From positions 2,604,001 to 2,668,000 of the forward strand of contig NZ_CP060490.1 of the NCBI RefSeq assembly GCF_014334055.1: a stretch of 64,000 nt of DNA, given 5' to 3'. Both the position numbers and the translations under genes were made by a program. The notes under the pieces were generated by a model. The model ran no database searches. It saw only the letters and a list, made by a program, of their open reading frames with translations, and was not told where the DNA came from. Below are positions 1 through 8,367 of this stretch, one piece after another. The first letter of the stretch is position 1; the number at the start of each line of letters is the position of its first letter. This DNA is from Oscillibacter hominis (GTDB lineage: Bacteria > Bacillota > Clostridia > Oscillospirales > Oscillospiraceae).

Positions 1-712
1 TCAGGTCCGGAAGGATGGAGGGAAGCGAGCGGGCCAGCATGGATTTGCCCGCGCCGGGCGAGCCGATGAGCAGAAGGTTGTGGCCGCCCGCGGCGGCGAT
101 CTCCATGGCCCGCTTGGCGTTTTCCTGGCCCATGACGTCCTGGAAGTCCGGAAGGGGCTCCGTCTCCGGCTCGGGCGTCCATTGCGGGCAGGGGGAGAGG
201 GGCTCTTCACCCCGGAGGTGGCGCACCAGGGCGGAGACGTCCTTCACGCCATAGACCGTGAGCCCCTCGGCCAGCGTGGCCTCGGCGGCGTTGCCGGCGG
301 GGCAGAAGAGGGTATGCACCCCGGCCTTCACTGCGGCCAGGGCCATGGGCAGTACGCCGGAGACGCCGCGGGTGGCACCGCTTAAGGAGAGCTCGCCAAG
401 AAAGGCGGCGTCCGCCGGCAGGACGGGCACCTCGCCCGACGCGGCCAGAAGCCCCACGAAGATAGGCAGGTCGTACACCGTCCCCGCCTTCTTTTGATTG
501 GCCGGCGCCAGGTTCACGGTGATGCGGGAGACGGGGAACTTGGCGCCGCAGTTTTTTACCGCCGAGCGCACCCGCTCCCGGGCCTCCCGGACGGCGGCGT
601 CGGGCAGCCCCACAATATCAAAGGCGGGCAGGCCGCCGGAGAGGAAGCACTCCACGCTGACCTCATAGCCCGATACGCCGGAAAGACCCAGGGATCGCAC
701 GCTGACCACCAT
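1..712 (-). CDS. comM: YifB/ComM-family Mg-chelatase-like AAA ATPase, C-terminal part outside window
   Basis: Reading leftward from an ATG at 712-710, an open frame runs to the window edge (about 237 residues). The start reads [12 protein letters not shown], followed by the conserved [14 protein letters not shown] and [11 protein letters not shown] segments of the N-terminal ChlI-like domain, then a Walker A motif GSPGAGKS about 14 residues before the edge. Family members are about 500 residues, so roughly half is missing because of the window boundary, not a mutation. In Gram-negatives ComM is a branch-migration helicase used in natural transformation; the role in Firmicutes is less clear. 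It is transcribed divergently from the aromatic operon. Confidence 0.9.
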   Translation of the reverse strand, partial: MVVSVRSLGLSGVSGYEVSVECFLSGGLPAFDIVGLPDAAVREARERVRSAVKNCGAKFPVSRITVNLAPANQKKAGTVYDLPIFVGLLAASGEVPVLPADAAFLGELSLSGATRGVSGVLPMALAAVKAGVHTLFCPAGNAAEATLAEGLTVYGVKDVSALVRHLRGEEPLSPCPQWTPEPETEPLPDFQDVMGQENAKRAMEIAAAGGHNLLLIGSPGAGKSMLARSLPSILPDL

Positions 713-888
713 CAGGACACACCTCGGATTTCTGAAAAATTGCCGCCTGGCGCGGCGAAAGGAGGGCGGCAGCCGCGTCTCTGTGCGCGGCCGCCTGGAT
801 GCTTGTGCGTATTTTACCATAAATTGCGGGATGGGGAAATGGGATTTGACAAATTCACCGGAATTTCCCTCCGGCAAAGAAAATGAAG

Positions 889-916
889 TTGACAAATGAA
901 GCTTGGGTGGTATACT
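889..916 (+). promoter_or_regulatory. Sigma-A promoter of the aromatic amino acid operon
   Basis: TTGACA at 889-894 and TATACT at 911-916, separated by 16 bp. Transcription would start near 923, about 35 nt upstream of the leader peptide ATG. This is the only strong promoter seen before aroF. Confidence 0.8.
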
Positions 917-957
917 GAGACACAATCAGGGAACTTAGGAAAGGATACCGAATTTAT

Positions 958-1047
958 ATGCGTAGCTTCTCCTTTACCGTCGAATACAGCTTCTTTTATG
1001 CTTATTACTTTTTTAATAAGCATATTTGTGCTGCACAGAGCCGGTAA
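958..1047 (+). CDS. Phe/Tyr-rich leader peptide (29 aa) of the aro-phe operon
   Basis: ATG 958 to TAA 1045-1047. Ten of 29 residues are aromatic: Phe at 4, 6, 12, 13, 18 and 19; Tyr at 10, 14, 16 and 17. They cluster in residues 10-19. An AGGAAAGG Shine-Dalgarno-like stretch lies at 937-944, rather far from the ATG; an in-frame ATT at 952 would be better spaced. The peptide lies between a promoter and a terminator that precedes aroF, the classical arrangement of an attenuation leader such as pheL. A perfect 11-bp hairpin (997-1007 with 1014-1024) has its loop over the Phe18-Phe19 codons. Nine bases at 971-979 also pair perfectly with 1042-1050. Translation is inferred. Confidence 0.82.
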   Translation: MRSFSFTVEYSFFYAYYFFNKHICAAQSR

Positions 1048-1083
1048 AGGTTCCGAGTTTTGCTGAAGGAATTTCGTAATGGC

Positions 1084-1121
1084 AAGACCGCAGTGTAGCA
1101 CACTGCGGTCTTTATTTTTTT
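1084..1121 (+). terminator. Attenuator terminator between leader peptide and aroF
   Basis: A 13-bp perfect stem (1084-1096 with 1100-1112, 3-nt loop) is followed by a T-rich tract to 1121. It ends 20 bp before the aroF ATG and 37 bp after the leader stop, so it must be read through for the operon to be expressed. A weak competing pairing (1057-1064 with 1081-1088, two G-U pairs) is the only antiterminator candidate found by eye. Confidence 0.88.
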
Positions 1122-1141
1122 CGACGTAAGGAGAATGCACC

Positions 1142-2158
1142 ATGATTATCGTACTCAAGCCCAATCCCGATCAAAAACAGTTAGAGGCCCTGAAGAAGTG
1201 GCTTTGCGAACAGAACCTGACCGTCCACGATTCCCTGGGTGTCAACAATACCGTCCTGGGCCTGGTGGGCGACACCACCGCCGTGGATACGGAGATGCTC
1301 CGGGCCATGAGCATCGTCCAGGATGTGCAGCGTGTCCAGGAGCCCTATAAGTGCGCCAACCGGAAGATGCACCAGACCGACACGGTCATCGATGTGGGCG
1401 GCGTGAAGATCGGCGGGGGCACTTTCCAGATCATGGCCGGCCCCTGCTCCATTGAGAGCCAGGAGCAGATCAGCGAGATCGCCGTGGCCGTGAAGGCCGC
1501 CGGCGCCAGCATCCTCCGGGGCGGCGCCTTCAAGCCCCGCACCTCTCCGTACGCCTTCCAGGGCCTGCGGGAAAAGGGCCTGGAAATGCTCATCAACGCC
1601 AGCCGCCAGGCCGGGATGCCGGTGGTCACTGAGATCATGGATATCTCCCAGCTGCCCTATTTCGAGGATGTGGACGTGATCCAGGTGGGCGCCCGGAACA
1701 TGCAGAACTTTGAGCTCCTCAAGGAGTTGGGCAAAACCGACAAGCCCATCCTCCTCAAGCGGGGCTTCTCCGCCACGCTGACCGAGCTTTTGATGAGCGC
1801 CGAGTACATCATGGCCGGCGGCAACGAGAAGGTGATCCTCTGCGAGCGGGGCATCCGCACCTTTGCCACCGACACCCGCAACACCCTGGATCTCTCTGCC
1901 ATCCCGCTGCTGCGCCGGATGACCCATCTGCCCATCATCGTGGACCCCAGCCACGGCACCGGCATCCGCTCCCTGGTGAAGCCCATGGCCCTGGCCAGCG
2001 CCATCATTGGTGCGGACGGGCTGATGGTGGAGGTACACAACCACCCGGAAAAGGCTTGGTGCGACGGCCAGCAGTCCATCACGCCCGAGACCTTTGCCGA
2101 TGTGGCCAAGTGCGTCCGGGACGTGCTGCCGTACCGCTGCCGCGAGGAGATTGAATAA
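1142..2158 (+). CDS. aroF: 3-deoxy-7-phosphoheptulonate synthase (DAHP synthase, type I-beta)
   Basis: Condenses phosphoenolpyruvate with erythrose 4-phosphate, the committed shikimate step. The 338 residues consist of an N-terminal ferredoxin-like/ACT-like regulatory domain (about 1-70), as in Thermotoga DAHP synthase, and a KDO8PS-like TIM barrel. Visible motifs are GPCS at 100-103 (Cys102 is the expected metal ligand), RGGAFKPRTSPYAFQG from about 126, and DPSHGTG near the C-terminus. An AAGGAG site lies 8 bp upstream of the ATG. First structural gene of the operon, directly behind the attenuator. The N-terminal domain suggests feedback control by an aromatic amino acid, but which one cannot be read from the sequence. 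Confidence 0.96.
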   Translation: MIIVLKPNPDQKQLEALKKWLCEQNLTVHDSLGVNNTVLGLVGDTTAVDTEMLRAMSIVQDVQRVQEPYKCANRKMHQTDTVIDVGGVKIGGGTFQIMAGPCSIESQEQISEIAVAVKAAGASILRGGAFKPRTSPYAFQGLREKGLEMLINASRQAGMPVVTEIMDISQLPYFEDVDVIQVGARNMQNFELLKELGKTDKPILLKRGFSATLTELLMSAEYIMAGGNEKVILCERGIRTFATDTRNTLDLSAIPLLRRMTHLPIIVDPSHGTGIRSLVKPMALASAIIGADGLMVEVHNHPEKAWCDGQQSITPETFADVAKCVRDVLPYRCREEIE

Positions 2159-2178
2159 GTCCGGAAGGAGAGAGGACC

Positions 2179-3237
2179 ATGCCCACCATCCATGTGCATA
2201 CCAAGCCCGAATATGACATCCACATCGGCCGGGGCCTTTTGGACCGGTGCGGGGAGCTGACCCGGGCGGTGAAGGCGCCCTGCCGCGCGCTGGTGCTGTG
2301 CGACACCAATGTGGAACCCCTGTACGCCGACCGGGTGGAGCGCTCCTTTGCCGCCACCGGGTACGAGGTGACGCGCCATGTCTTCCCCGCCGGGGAGCAG
2401 AGCAAGAACCTGGCCGTCCTGGGGGAACTCCTGAACCGTCTGGGTGAGGAGGGCTTCACCCGCACGGACCTGCTGGCGGCCCTGGGCGGCGGCGTCTGCG
2501 GCGACATGGGGGGCTTTGCCGCGGCGGTGTTCCAGCGGGGCATCGACTTTGTCCAGATCCCCACCACGCTGCTGGCGGCGGTGGACTCCTCCGTGGGCGG
2601 CAAGACGGCGGTGGACCTGCCCTGCGGCAAAAACATGGCCGGCTGCTTCTGGCAGCCAAAGGCCGTGATCTGCGACCCGGACCTGTTCGACACGCTGTCG
2701 CCGGAGGTGTTCGCCTGCGGCATGGCGGAGACCATCAAGACCGGTGCCATCCTGGATAAAGCCCTCTTTGAACAGTTGGAGCGCTGCGACATCCGCAGCG
2801 AGATCGAGGCCGTGGTGGCCCGCTGCTGTGAGCTCAAGCGCTCCGTGGTGGAGGAGGACGAGCGGGACCTGGGCCTGCGCCAGCTCCTCAATTTTGGCCA
2901 TACCATCGGCCACGGCATCGAGCGCACCTCCCACTTCACATTGCCCCACGGCTACGCCGTTGCCATTGGCATGGTGCTCATGGCCCGCGCCGCCGAGCGC
3001 CTGGGCGCCTCCGAGGAGGGGATTACGGAGCGGCTCATCTCCATTTTGCAGCGCTACGGCCTGCCCACCTCCACCGACCTGCCGGTTAAAACTCTGTGCG
3101 AGGCCTCCCACATGGATAAAAAGCGCTCGGGCAAGGACATCACCATTGTGGTGCCGGAGCGGCTGGGCGCCGCCGTCCGCCGGAGGATGACCATGGAGGA
3201 GCTGGACCGGTGGATCATCAAGGGGGCAAGCGTATGA
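2179..3237 (+). CDS. aroB: 3-dehydroquinate synthase
   Basis: Second shikimate step: NAD- and metal-dependent cyclisation of DAHP to 3-dehydroquinate. The 352-residue length is normal for the family. GGGVCGDMGGFAAAVFQRG (NAD-binding and active-site region) is followed by PTTLLAAVDSSVGGKTAVD and the metal-ligand segment FGHTIGHGIE. It follows aroF after 20 bp with its own GGAAGGAGAG ribosome site. Its TGA overlaps the aroA ATG in an ATGA junction, consistent with translational coupling. Confidence 0.96.
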   Translation: MPTIHVHTKPEYDIHIGRGLLDRCGELTRAVKAPCRALVLCDTNVEPLYADRVERSFAATGYEVTRHVFPAGEQSKNLAVLGELLNRLGEEGFTRTDLLAALGGGVCGDMGGFAAAVFQRGIDFVQIPTTLLAAVDSSVGGKTAVDLPCGKNMAGCFWQPKAVICDPDLFDTLSPEVFACGMAETIKTGAILDKALFEQLERCDIRSEIEAVVARCCELKRSVVEEDERDLGLRQLLNFGHTIGHGIERTSHFTLPHGYAVAIGMVLMARAAERLGASEEGITERLISILQRYGLPTSTDLPVKTLCEASHMDKKRSGKDITIVVPERLGAAVRRRMTMEELDRWIIKGASV

Positions 3238-4451
3238 ACGTCCGCATCCGCCCCAGCGTCCTGCGGGGCACGGTGGAGGCCATTTCCTCCAAGTCCTGCC
3301 TCCACCGCCAGATGATCTGCGCCCTCCTCTCCCGGCGGGAGACCGCCATTGCCTGCCGGGGCCTCTCCCGGGATGTGGAGGCCACCGCCCAGTGCGCCCG
3401 GGCCCTGGGGTGCGCGGTGGAGCTCAGTGAGACAGCCATCCGCCTGCGCCCGGCGGAGCGCACGGCGGATCGGCCGCTGCTGCCGTGCGGCGAGTCCGGC
3501 TCCACGGCCCGCTTCCTCCTGCCGGTGGCCGCCGCGGTCACGGAGGGCTTTTCCATGGCCGGGGAGGGAAGGCTTCCCTACCGGCCCATGGCGGACCTGG
3601 TCCGGGCCATGGAGGAGAATGGCTGCACCATCTCCGGCGACCACCTGCCCCTGACGGTGGAGGGCCGCCTGCGCAGCGGGACCTACCGCCTGCCGGGAGA
3701 TGTGAGCTCCCAATATGTGACGGGGCTGCTGCTGGCCCTCCCCAATTTGGATGGGGACAGCGCCATTGAGCTGACCACGCCCCTTCAGTCGAGGGCCTAT
3801 GTGGACATCACTTTGGAGGTGCTGGAGTCCTTCGGCGTTCGGGTGGAAAAAAGCGGAAACGGCTTTTTTGTGCCTGGGAACCAGGCCTTTACGCCGCCTG
3901 ATGGCCTGCGGGCGGAGGGGGACTGGTCCAACGCCGCGTTCTGGTTCTGCGCCGCTGCCATGGGTGAAAACCGGGTGGAGGTCACCGGCCTCAACGGCTG
4001 GAGCGTCCAGGGCGACCGGGCGGTGGTGGAGGTGATCCGCCGCATGAGTCAGGAGGGCGACCTCTCCATCCGGGTAGAGGAGATTCCGGACCTGGTGCCG
4101 GCGCTGTCCATTCTGGCCTGCGCCCGGCGGGGAAAAACCACCTTCACCGGGGCTGGCCGCCTCCGGCTGAAGGAGAGCGACCGGATTGAGTCCTGCCGCC
4201 GGATGGTCTGCGCCTTAGGCGGCAGCGCCGAGGCAGGGCCCGACAGCCTCAGCGTCTTAGGGAGCGGCGCGCTGCGCTGCGGCACGGTGGACGGGTGCGG
4301 CGACCACCGCATCGTCATGGCCGCCGCCATCGGCTCCCTTTTGTGCAGCGGGGACGTCACCGTCATGGGCGCGGAGGCGGTGAATAAGTCCTATCCCCAG
4401 TTCTTTGCAGATTTCCGCGCCTTGGGAGGGATTGTGGATGACATCCTTTGA
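3234..4451 (+). CDS. aroA: 3-phosphoshikimate 1-carboxyvinyltransferase (EPSP synthase)
   Basis: Transfers enolpyruvate from PEP to shikimate 3-phosphate. The ATG at 3234 overlaps the aroB stop and is preceded by AAGGGGG; a longer upstream frame exists but lacks a good site. About 405 residues, slightly short for EPSPS but complete. Visible motifs are SKSCLHRQMICALLS (substrate-binding N-terminus), GESGSTARFLLP (the usual GNAGTA-type loop), SSQYVTGLLLALP, LKESDRIES and DHRIVMAAAIG. The GESGST loop departs from the glyphosate-sensitive GNAGT consensus, as in many Firmicute enzymes. The frame overlaps the start of aroC. Confidence 0.95.
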   Translation: MNVRIRPSVLRGTVEAISSKSCLHRQMICALLSRRETAIACRGLSRDVEATAQCARALGCAVELSETAIRLRPAERTADRPLLPCGESGSTARFLLPVAAAVTEGFSMAGEGRLPYRPMADLVRAMEENGCTISGDHLPLTVEGRLRSGTYRLPGDVSSQYVTGLLLALPNLDGDSAIELTTPLQSRAYVDITLEVLESFGVRVEKSGNGFFVPGNQAFTPPDGLRAEGDWSNAAFWFCAAAMGENRVEVTGLNGWSVQGDRAVVEVIRRMSQEGDLSIRVEEIPDLVPALSILACARRGKTTFTGAGRLRLKESDRIESCRRMVCALGGSAEAGPDSLSVLGSGALRCGTVDGCGDHRIVMAAAIGSLLCSGDVTVMGAEAVNKSYPQFFADFRALGGIVDDIL

Positions 4452-5523
4452 GCTTGGACAAAACTTCACCGTACAGGTTTTCGGCCAGTCCCACGCCGAC
4501 GCCATCGGCGCCGTGGTGGACGGCCTGCCCGCCGGAAAGCGGATCGACCTGGACGAGGTCTTCCGATTTATGGGGCGGCGCGCCCCGGGAAAGAACGCCT
4601 TTTCCACCGCGCGCCGCGAAGCGGATCAGCCGGAGGTGCTCTCCGGGCTGATAGACGGCGTTACGACCGGCGCGCCGGTGTGCGCCGTCATCCGCAACGA
4701 AAATGTGCGCAGCGGCGACTATGCCAACGTCCTGACCGTGCCCCGTCCGGGCCACGCTGACTTTCCGGCCTATGTGAAGTACGGCGGGTGGAACGATGTC
4801 CGGGGCGGCGGGGCCTTCTCCGGCCGGATGACGGCGCCGCTGTGCTTTGCCGGCGCGCTGTGCCTCCAGCTCCTCCGGGAGCGGGGAATCGAGGTCTTTG
4901 CCCACATCCGTTCCATCGCCGGAATCGATGACGCGGTACCGGACCCCTGCTGTCCGGACCTTGAGGCGCTGCGCGCCGTGGCGCAAAAGGAATTTCCCAC
5001 CCTCTCCGACGCGGCGGGGCAGCGGATGCGCTCCGCCATCGCCCAGGCACGGGAGGAGGGCGACAGCGTGGGCGGAGTCATCGAGTGCGTGGCTGTTGGC
5101 CTTCCCGTGGGGCTGGGCAGCCACATGTTCGGCGGGGTGGAAAACCGCCTCAGCGCCGCCCTCTTCGGCATCCCCGCCGTCAAGGGAGTGGAGTTCGGCA
5201 GCGGCTTTGCAGGCTGCGGCCGCCGGGGAAGTGAGAACAACGACCCCTTCCGCCTGCGGGAGGGGAGGGTGGTCACCACGAAAAACGACCACGGCGGCGT
5301 TTTGGGCGGCATGACCAGCGGCATGCCTCTTGTGCTGCGCATCGGCGTCAAGCCAACCCCTTCCATTGCAAAGCCGCAGCAGTCCGTGGACCTCATCGCC
5401 ATGGAGGAGACGGAACTCAGCATACGCGGCCGCCACGACCCCTGCATCGTCCCCCGGGCGGTGCCGGTGGCGGAAGCGGTGACGGCCATTGTGCTGCTGG
5501 ACCTTTTATACGATAACAACTGA
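4438..5523 (+). CDS. aroC: Chorismate synthase
   Basis: Converts EPSP to chorismate using reduced FMN. I choose the ATG at 4438 (MTSFELGQNF), 14 bp inside aroA and 7 bp after a GGGAGGG site. The 361-residue product carries FGQSHADAIGAVVDGLPAG at the N-terminus, RPGHADFPAYVKYGGWNDVRGGG, and FGSGFAGCGRRGSENND later on, all family signatures. It closes the seven-step shikimate set in this operon and overlaps its upstream neighbour, so it is likely translationally coupled. Confidence 0.96.
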   Translation: MTSFELGQNFTVQVFGQSHADAIGAVVDGLPAGKRIDLDEVFRFMGRRAPGKNAFSTARREADQPEVLSGLIDGVTTGAPVCAVIRNENVRSGDYANVLTVPRPGHADFPAYVKYGGWNDVRGGGAFSGRMTAPLCFAGALCLQLLRERGIEVFAHIRSIAGIDDAVPDPCCPDLEALRAVAQKEFPTLSDAAGQRMRSAIAQAREEGDSVGGVIECVAVGLPVGLGSHMFGGVENRLSAALFGIPAVKGVEFGSGFAGCGRRGSENNDPFRLREGRVVTTKNDHGGVLGGMTSGMPLVLRIGVKPTPSIAKPQQSVDLIAMEETELSIRGRHDPCIVPRAVPVAEAVTAIVLLDLLYDNN

Positions 5524-5564
5524 ACGGATCTTATATTGAATGAGAATAAAGGAGAGTACCTACT

Positions 5565-6704
5565 ATGGACATTCAGGAATTGCGCGCCGGGATCGACGCC
5601 GTTGACAATCAGATTCGGGACCTTTTCACCCAGCGCATGGACCTGTCCAGCCAGATCGCCGACTATAAACGCTCCAACAAGCTGCCCATCCTGGACCGCA
5701 CCCGGGAACGGGAAATCCTGGCCCGGCTGACGGCAGATCAGGACCCGGACCTGGCCAACTACACCCGGATGCTGTTCAAGACCCTTTTCGACATGAGCCG
5801 GGCCTATCAGTCCGCCCGCATGGGCGAGAGCCAGCAGCTGGAGGAGCAGATCAAATCCGCCCTGGAGGCTTCCCCCCGCAAGCTGCCCCAGAACGTCACC
5901 GTGGCCTGCCAGGGTGTGGAGGGCGCCTACTCTCAGATTGCCTGCGACAAGCTGTTCGCCTCCGCCGGCGTCATGTTCATGGACAGCTTTGAGGGCGTGG
6001 CCCGGGCGGTGGGCAGCGGCCTTTGCGACTACGGCATATTGCCCATTGAAAACAACCTCTACGGCTCCGTCAACGAGGTCTACGACCTGATGCGCAAGCA
6101 CAGCTTCTATATCGTCCGCTCCATCAAGCTGCGCATCAACCACTCCCTGGTGGTGAAGCCGGGGACAACGGACGGGGACATCCGGGAGATTTTCTCCCAC
6201 GAGCAGGCCATCGGCCAGTGCAGCGAGTTTTTGAAGAAGTACCCCAACGCCAAGGTCACCATCTGCGAGAACACGGCCATGGCCGCAAAGCATGTGGCCC
6301 AGTCCGACCGCTCCGACGTGGCCGCCATCTGCTCCGCCGAGTGCAGCGAGCTCTATGGCCTCAAGCAGCTCCACCGGGACATCCAGAACAGCGACAACAA
6401 CTACACCCGCTTCATCTGCATCGCCAAGGACCTCCAGATTCTGGAAGGGGTCAATAAGGTCAGCATCCTCTTCCGCGTGCCCCACCGCCCCGGCTCCCTC
6501 TATGAGGTGCTCTCCACCTTCGCCACCGTGGGCGTCAACGTCTCCAAACTGGAGAGCCGCCCCATCCCGGGCCACGACTTTGACTTCCTCTTCTATGCCG
6601 ACGTGGACGCGGACTGCCGGGAGGAGCAGACGGTGAAGATGCTGTGCGACCTGACCCGCTGCACCGAGGAAATGACCTTCCTGGGCGCTTACTCTGAGGC
6701 GTAA
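5565..6704 (+). CDS. pheA: Bifunctional chorismate mutase / prephenate dehydratase (P-protein)
   Basis: Turns chorismate into prephenate and then phenylpyruvate. The 379 residues divide into an AroQ-type chorismate mutase (about 1-85; DIQELRAGIDAVDNQI), a prephenate dehydratase (about 110-290; GVEGAYSQIA, the Y-T-R-F motif at 280-283) and an ACT domain (about 297-375; RPGSLYEVL and ESRP at 330-333) that normally binds phenylalanine. Preceded by AAAGGAG and a 41-bp gap after aroC. The dehydratase commits the operon to phenylalanine, which fits the Phe-rich leader. No prephenate dehydrogenase (tyrA) is seen in the window. Confidence 0.96.
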   Translation: MDIQELRAGIDAVDNQIRDLFTQRMDLSSQIADYKRSNKLPILDRTREREILARLTADQDPDLANYTRMLFKTLFDMSRAYQSARMGESQQLEEQIKSALEASPRKLPQNVTVACQGVEGAYSQIACDKLFASAGVMFMDSFEGVARAVGSGLCDYGILPIENNLYGSVNEVYDLMRKHSFYIVRSIKLRINHSLVVKPGTTDGDIREIFSHEQAIGQCSEFLKKYPNAKVTICENTAMAAKHVAQSDRSDVAAICSAECSELYGLKQLHRDIQNSDNNYTRFICIAKDLQILEGVNKVSILFRVPHRPGSLYEVLSTFATVGVNVSKLESRPIPGHDFDFLFYADVDADCREEQTVKMLCDLTRCTEEMTFLGAYSEA

Positions 6705-6706
6705 CC

Positions 6707-7933
6707 ATGTACGGGCTCATCGGAAAGACACTGGGCCACAGCTTTTCCCCCCAGCTACACCGCTGGATGTGGGGCTGCGAGTACCGGCTTCTCCCCATGG
6801 ACGAGGCGGCGGCGGAGCAGTTTTTCACCCAGCGCGCCTTTGACGGCGTCAACGTCACCATCCCCTACAAGCAGCTTGCCCTGCGGCTGTGCGACGAGGT
6901 GGACGACCGGGCCGAGCGCATCGGCGCGGTGAACACGGTGGTAAACCGGGGCGGGCGGCTCTATGGCTACAACACGGACTATGACGGCCTCTCCGCCTGC
7001 ATCCGCCGTGCGGGGATCAGCCTTCTGGGCCGCAAGGTGCTGATCCTTGGCACCGGCGGCACCTCCCGCACCGCCCACGCGGTGGCGGAGGACCTGGGCG
7101 CGGAGGAGATCGTCACCATCTCCCGCTCCGGCCCGGACAACTATGAGAACATCCGCCGCCACGCGGGCGCGGAAATCCTCATCAACACCACGCCTGTGGG
7201 CATGTACCCCGCTGCGGGCGCGGCGGCGGTGGACATCGGCGTCTTCCCCAACCTCCAGGGCGTGGTGGACGCGGTCTACAACCCCCTGACCACCTACTTG
7301 GTGGACCAGGCCCGGCAGCGGGGGATTCCCGCCACCTGCGGCCTTCCTATGCTGGTGATCCAGGCCCAGCGGGCGGGGGAGCACTTCTCCGGGCGGCGCA
7401 TCTCCGACGCGTCGGCCGAGGCCGCGCTGCGCCGCATCACGGCGGAGCAGACCAACCTGGTGCTGATGGGCATGCCCGGCAGCGGCAAGAGCACGGTGGG
7501 CGCCATGCTGGGCAAGCGGCTGGGCCGCCCCTTCGTGGATTTGGACGAGGAGGTTGTCCGCACCGCAGGCAAGCCCATATCGGAGATTTTCGACTCCGGC
7601 GGGGAGGACGCCTTCCGGAACATAGAGTCCCAGGTGCTGCGCCAGGTCAGCGCCCGCCACGGCATCGTGCTGGCCCTGGGCGGCGGCACGGCGGTGCGGG
7701 AGGAGAACCGCTATTTCATCCGCCAGAACGGCCGCGTCTACTACCTCCAGCGGCCCCTTGAATCGCTCTCCGGCGAGGGGCGGCCCCTCTCCAAGAGCCC
7801 CGAGGCCATCCGGGCCCTCTATGAAGAGCGCAGGGAGGTCTACCAGTCCATGGCCGACGTAAGCGTGGACTGCTCCGCCTGCGGCACGGAGGAGGCCGCC
7901 GCGATCATTGCAAAGGAGTGGCAAAGCCTATGA
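6707..7933 (+). CDS. aroE-aroK: Shikimate dehydrogenase - shikimate kinase fusion
   Basis: One 408-residue frame joins two consecutive-pathway enzymes. Residues about 1-245 are AroE: GHSFSPQLHRWM (shikimate site), NVTIPYK with its catalytic Lys, NTDYDG and the Rossmann segment LGTGGTSRTA. Residues from about 248 are AroK: NLVLMGMPGSGKSTVGAML (Walker A), FVDLDEEV (shikimate-binding DxD-like) and LGGGTAVR. The two catalyse the NADPH-dependent reduction of dehydroshikimate and the phosphorylation of shikimate. The start lies 2 bp after the pheA stop without a strong ribosome site, suggesting coupled translation. The C-terminal TGA overlaps the aroQ ATG. Confidence 0.95.
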   Translation: MYGLIGKTLGHSFSPQLHRWMWGCEYRLLPMDEAAAEQFFTQRAFDGVNVTIPYKQLALRLCDEVDDRAERIGAVNTVVNRGGRLYGYNTDYDGLSACIRRAGISLLGRKVLILGTGGTSRTAHAVAEDLGAEEIVTISRSGPDNYENIRRHAGAEILINTTPVGMYPAAGAAAVDIGVFPNLQGVVDAVYNPLTTYLVDQARQRGIPATCGLPMLVIQAQRAGEHFSGRRISDASAEAALRRITAEQTNLVLMGMPGSGKSTVGAMLGKRLGRPFVDLDEEVVRTAGKPISEIFDSGGEDAFRNIESQVLRQVSARHGIVLALGGGTAVREENRYFIRQNGRVYYLQRPLESLSGEGRPLSKSPEAIRALYEERREVYQSMADVSVDCSACGTEEAAAIIAKEWQSL

Positions 7934-8367
7934 AGATCATGGTGCTCAACGGCCCCAACCTGAACCTTTTGGGCGTCCGGGAGCCGGGGATTTACGGCAC
8001 CGTCAGCTATGCGGGGCTTCTTGAGCTGCTGGAGGGCTACGCCGCCGCCCACGGCCATGAGCTCATCTGCCGCCAGAGCAACCACGAGGGGGATTTGGTG
8101 GACTGGATTCAGGAGGCCCGCGGCAAGTGCGACGGCATCGTCATCAACCCCGGCGCCTATACCCACACCAGCGTGGCGCTTTTGGACGCGGTGAAGGCCG
8201 TGAACCTCCCCACGGTGGAGGTCCACATCTCCGACGTAGACAGCCGGGAGCCCTTCCGGCAGGTGTCCTACATCTCCCTTGGGTGCGTGCGCACCATCAA
8301 GGGCATGGGCCTGGAGGGGTACCTGGAGGCCATCCGCACATTGGAGAAAAGAGGGGAAGCACAGTGA
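7930..8367 (+). CDS. aroQ: 3-dehydroquinate dehydratase, type II
   Basis: Dehydrates 3-dehydroquinate to 3-dehydroshikimate. I choose the ATG at 7930 (MKIMVLNGPNLNLLG), which overlaps the previous stop (ATGA) and follows AAGGAG at 7913-7918; a GTG at 7918 would add four residues. The 145 residues match the type II family. Signatures are NGPNLNLLGVREPGIYG with the active-site Tyr, QSNHEGDLVDWI, NPGAYTHTS, and VEVHISDVDSREPFR with the catalytic His. Confidence 0.95.
   Translation: MKIMVLNGPNLNLLGVREPGIYGTVSYAGLLELLEGYAAAHGHELICRQSNHEGDLVDWIQEARGKCDGIVINPGAYTHTSVALLDAVKAVNLPTVEVHISDVDSREPFRQVSYISLGCVRTIKGMGLEGYLEAIRTLEKRGEAQ

Noticed and set aside
1657..3111. 484-codon minus-strand frame opposite aroF/aroB
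   Set aside because: No ribosome site or motif; both plus-strand enzymes are complete and conserved here.
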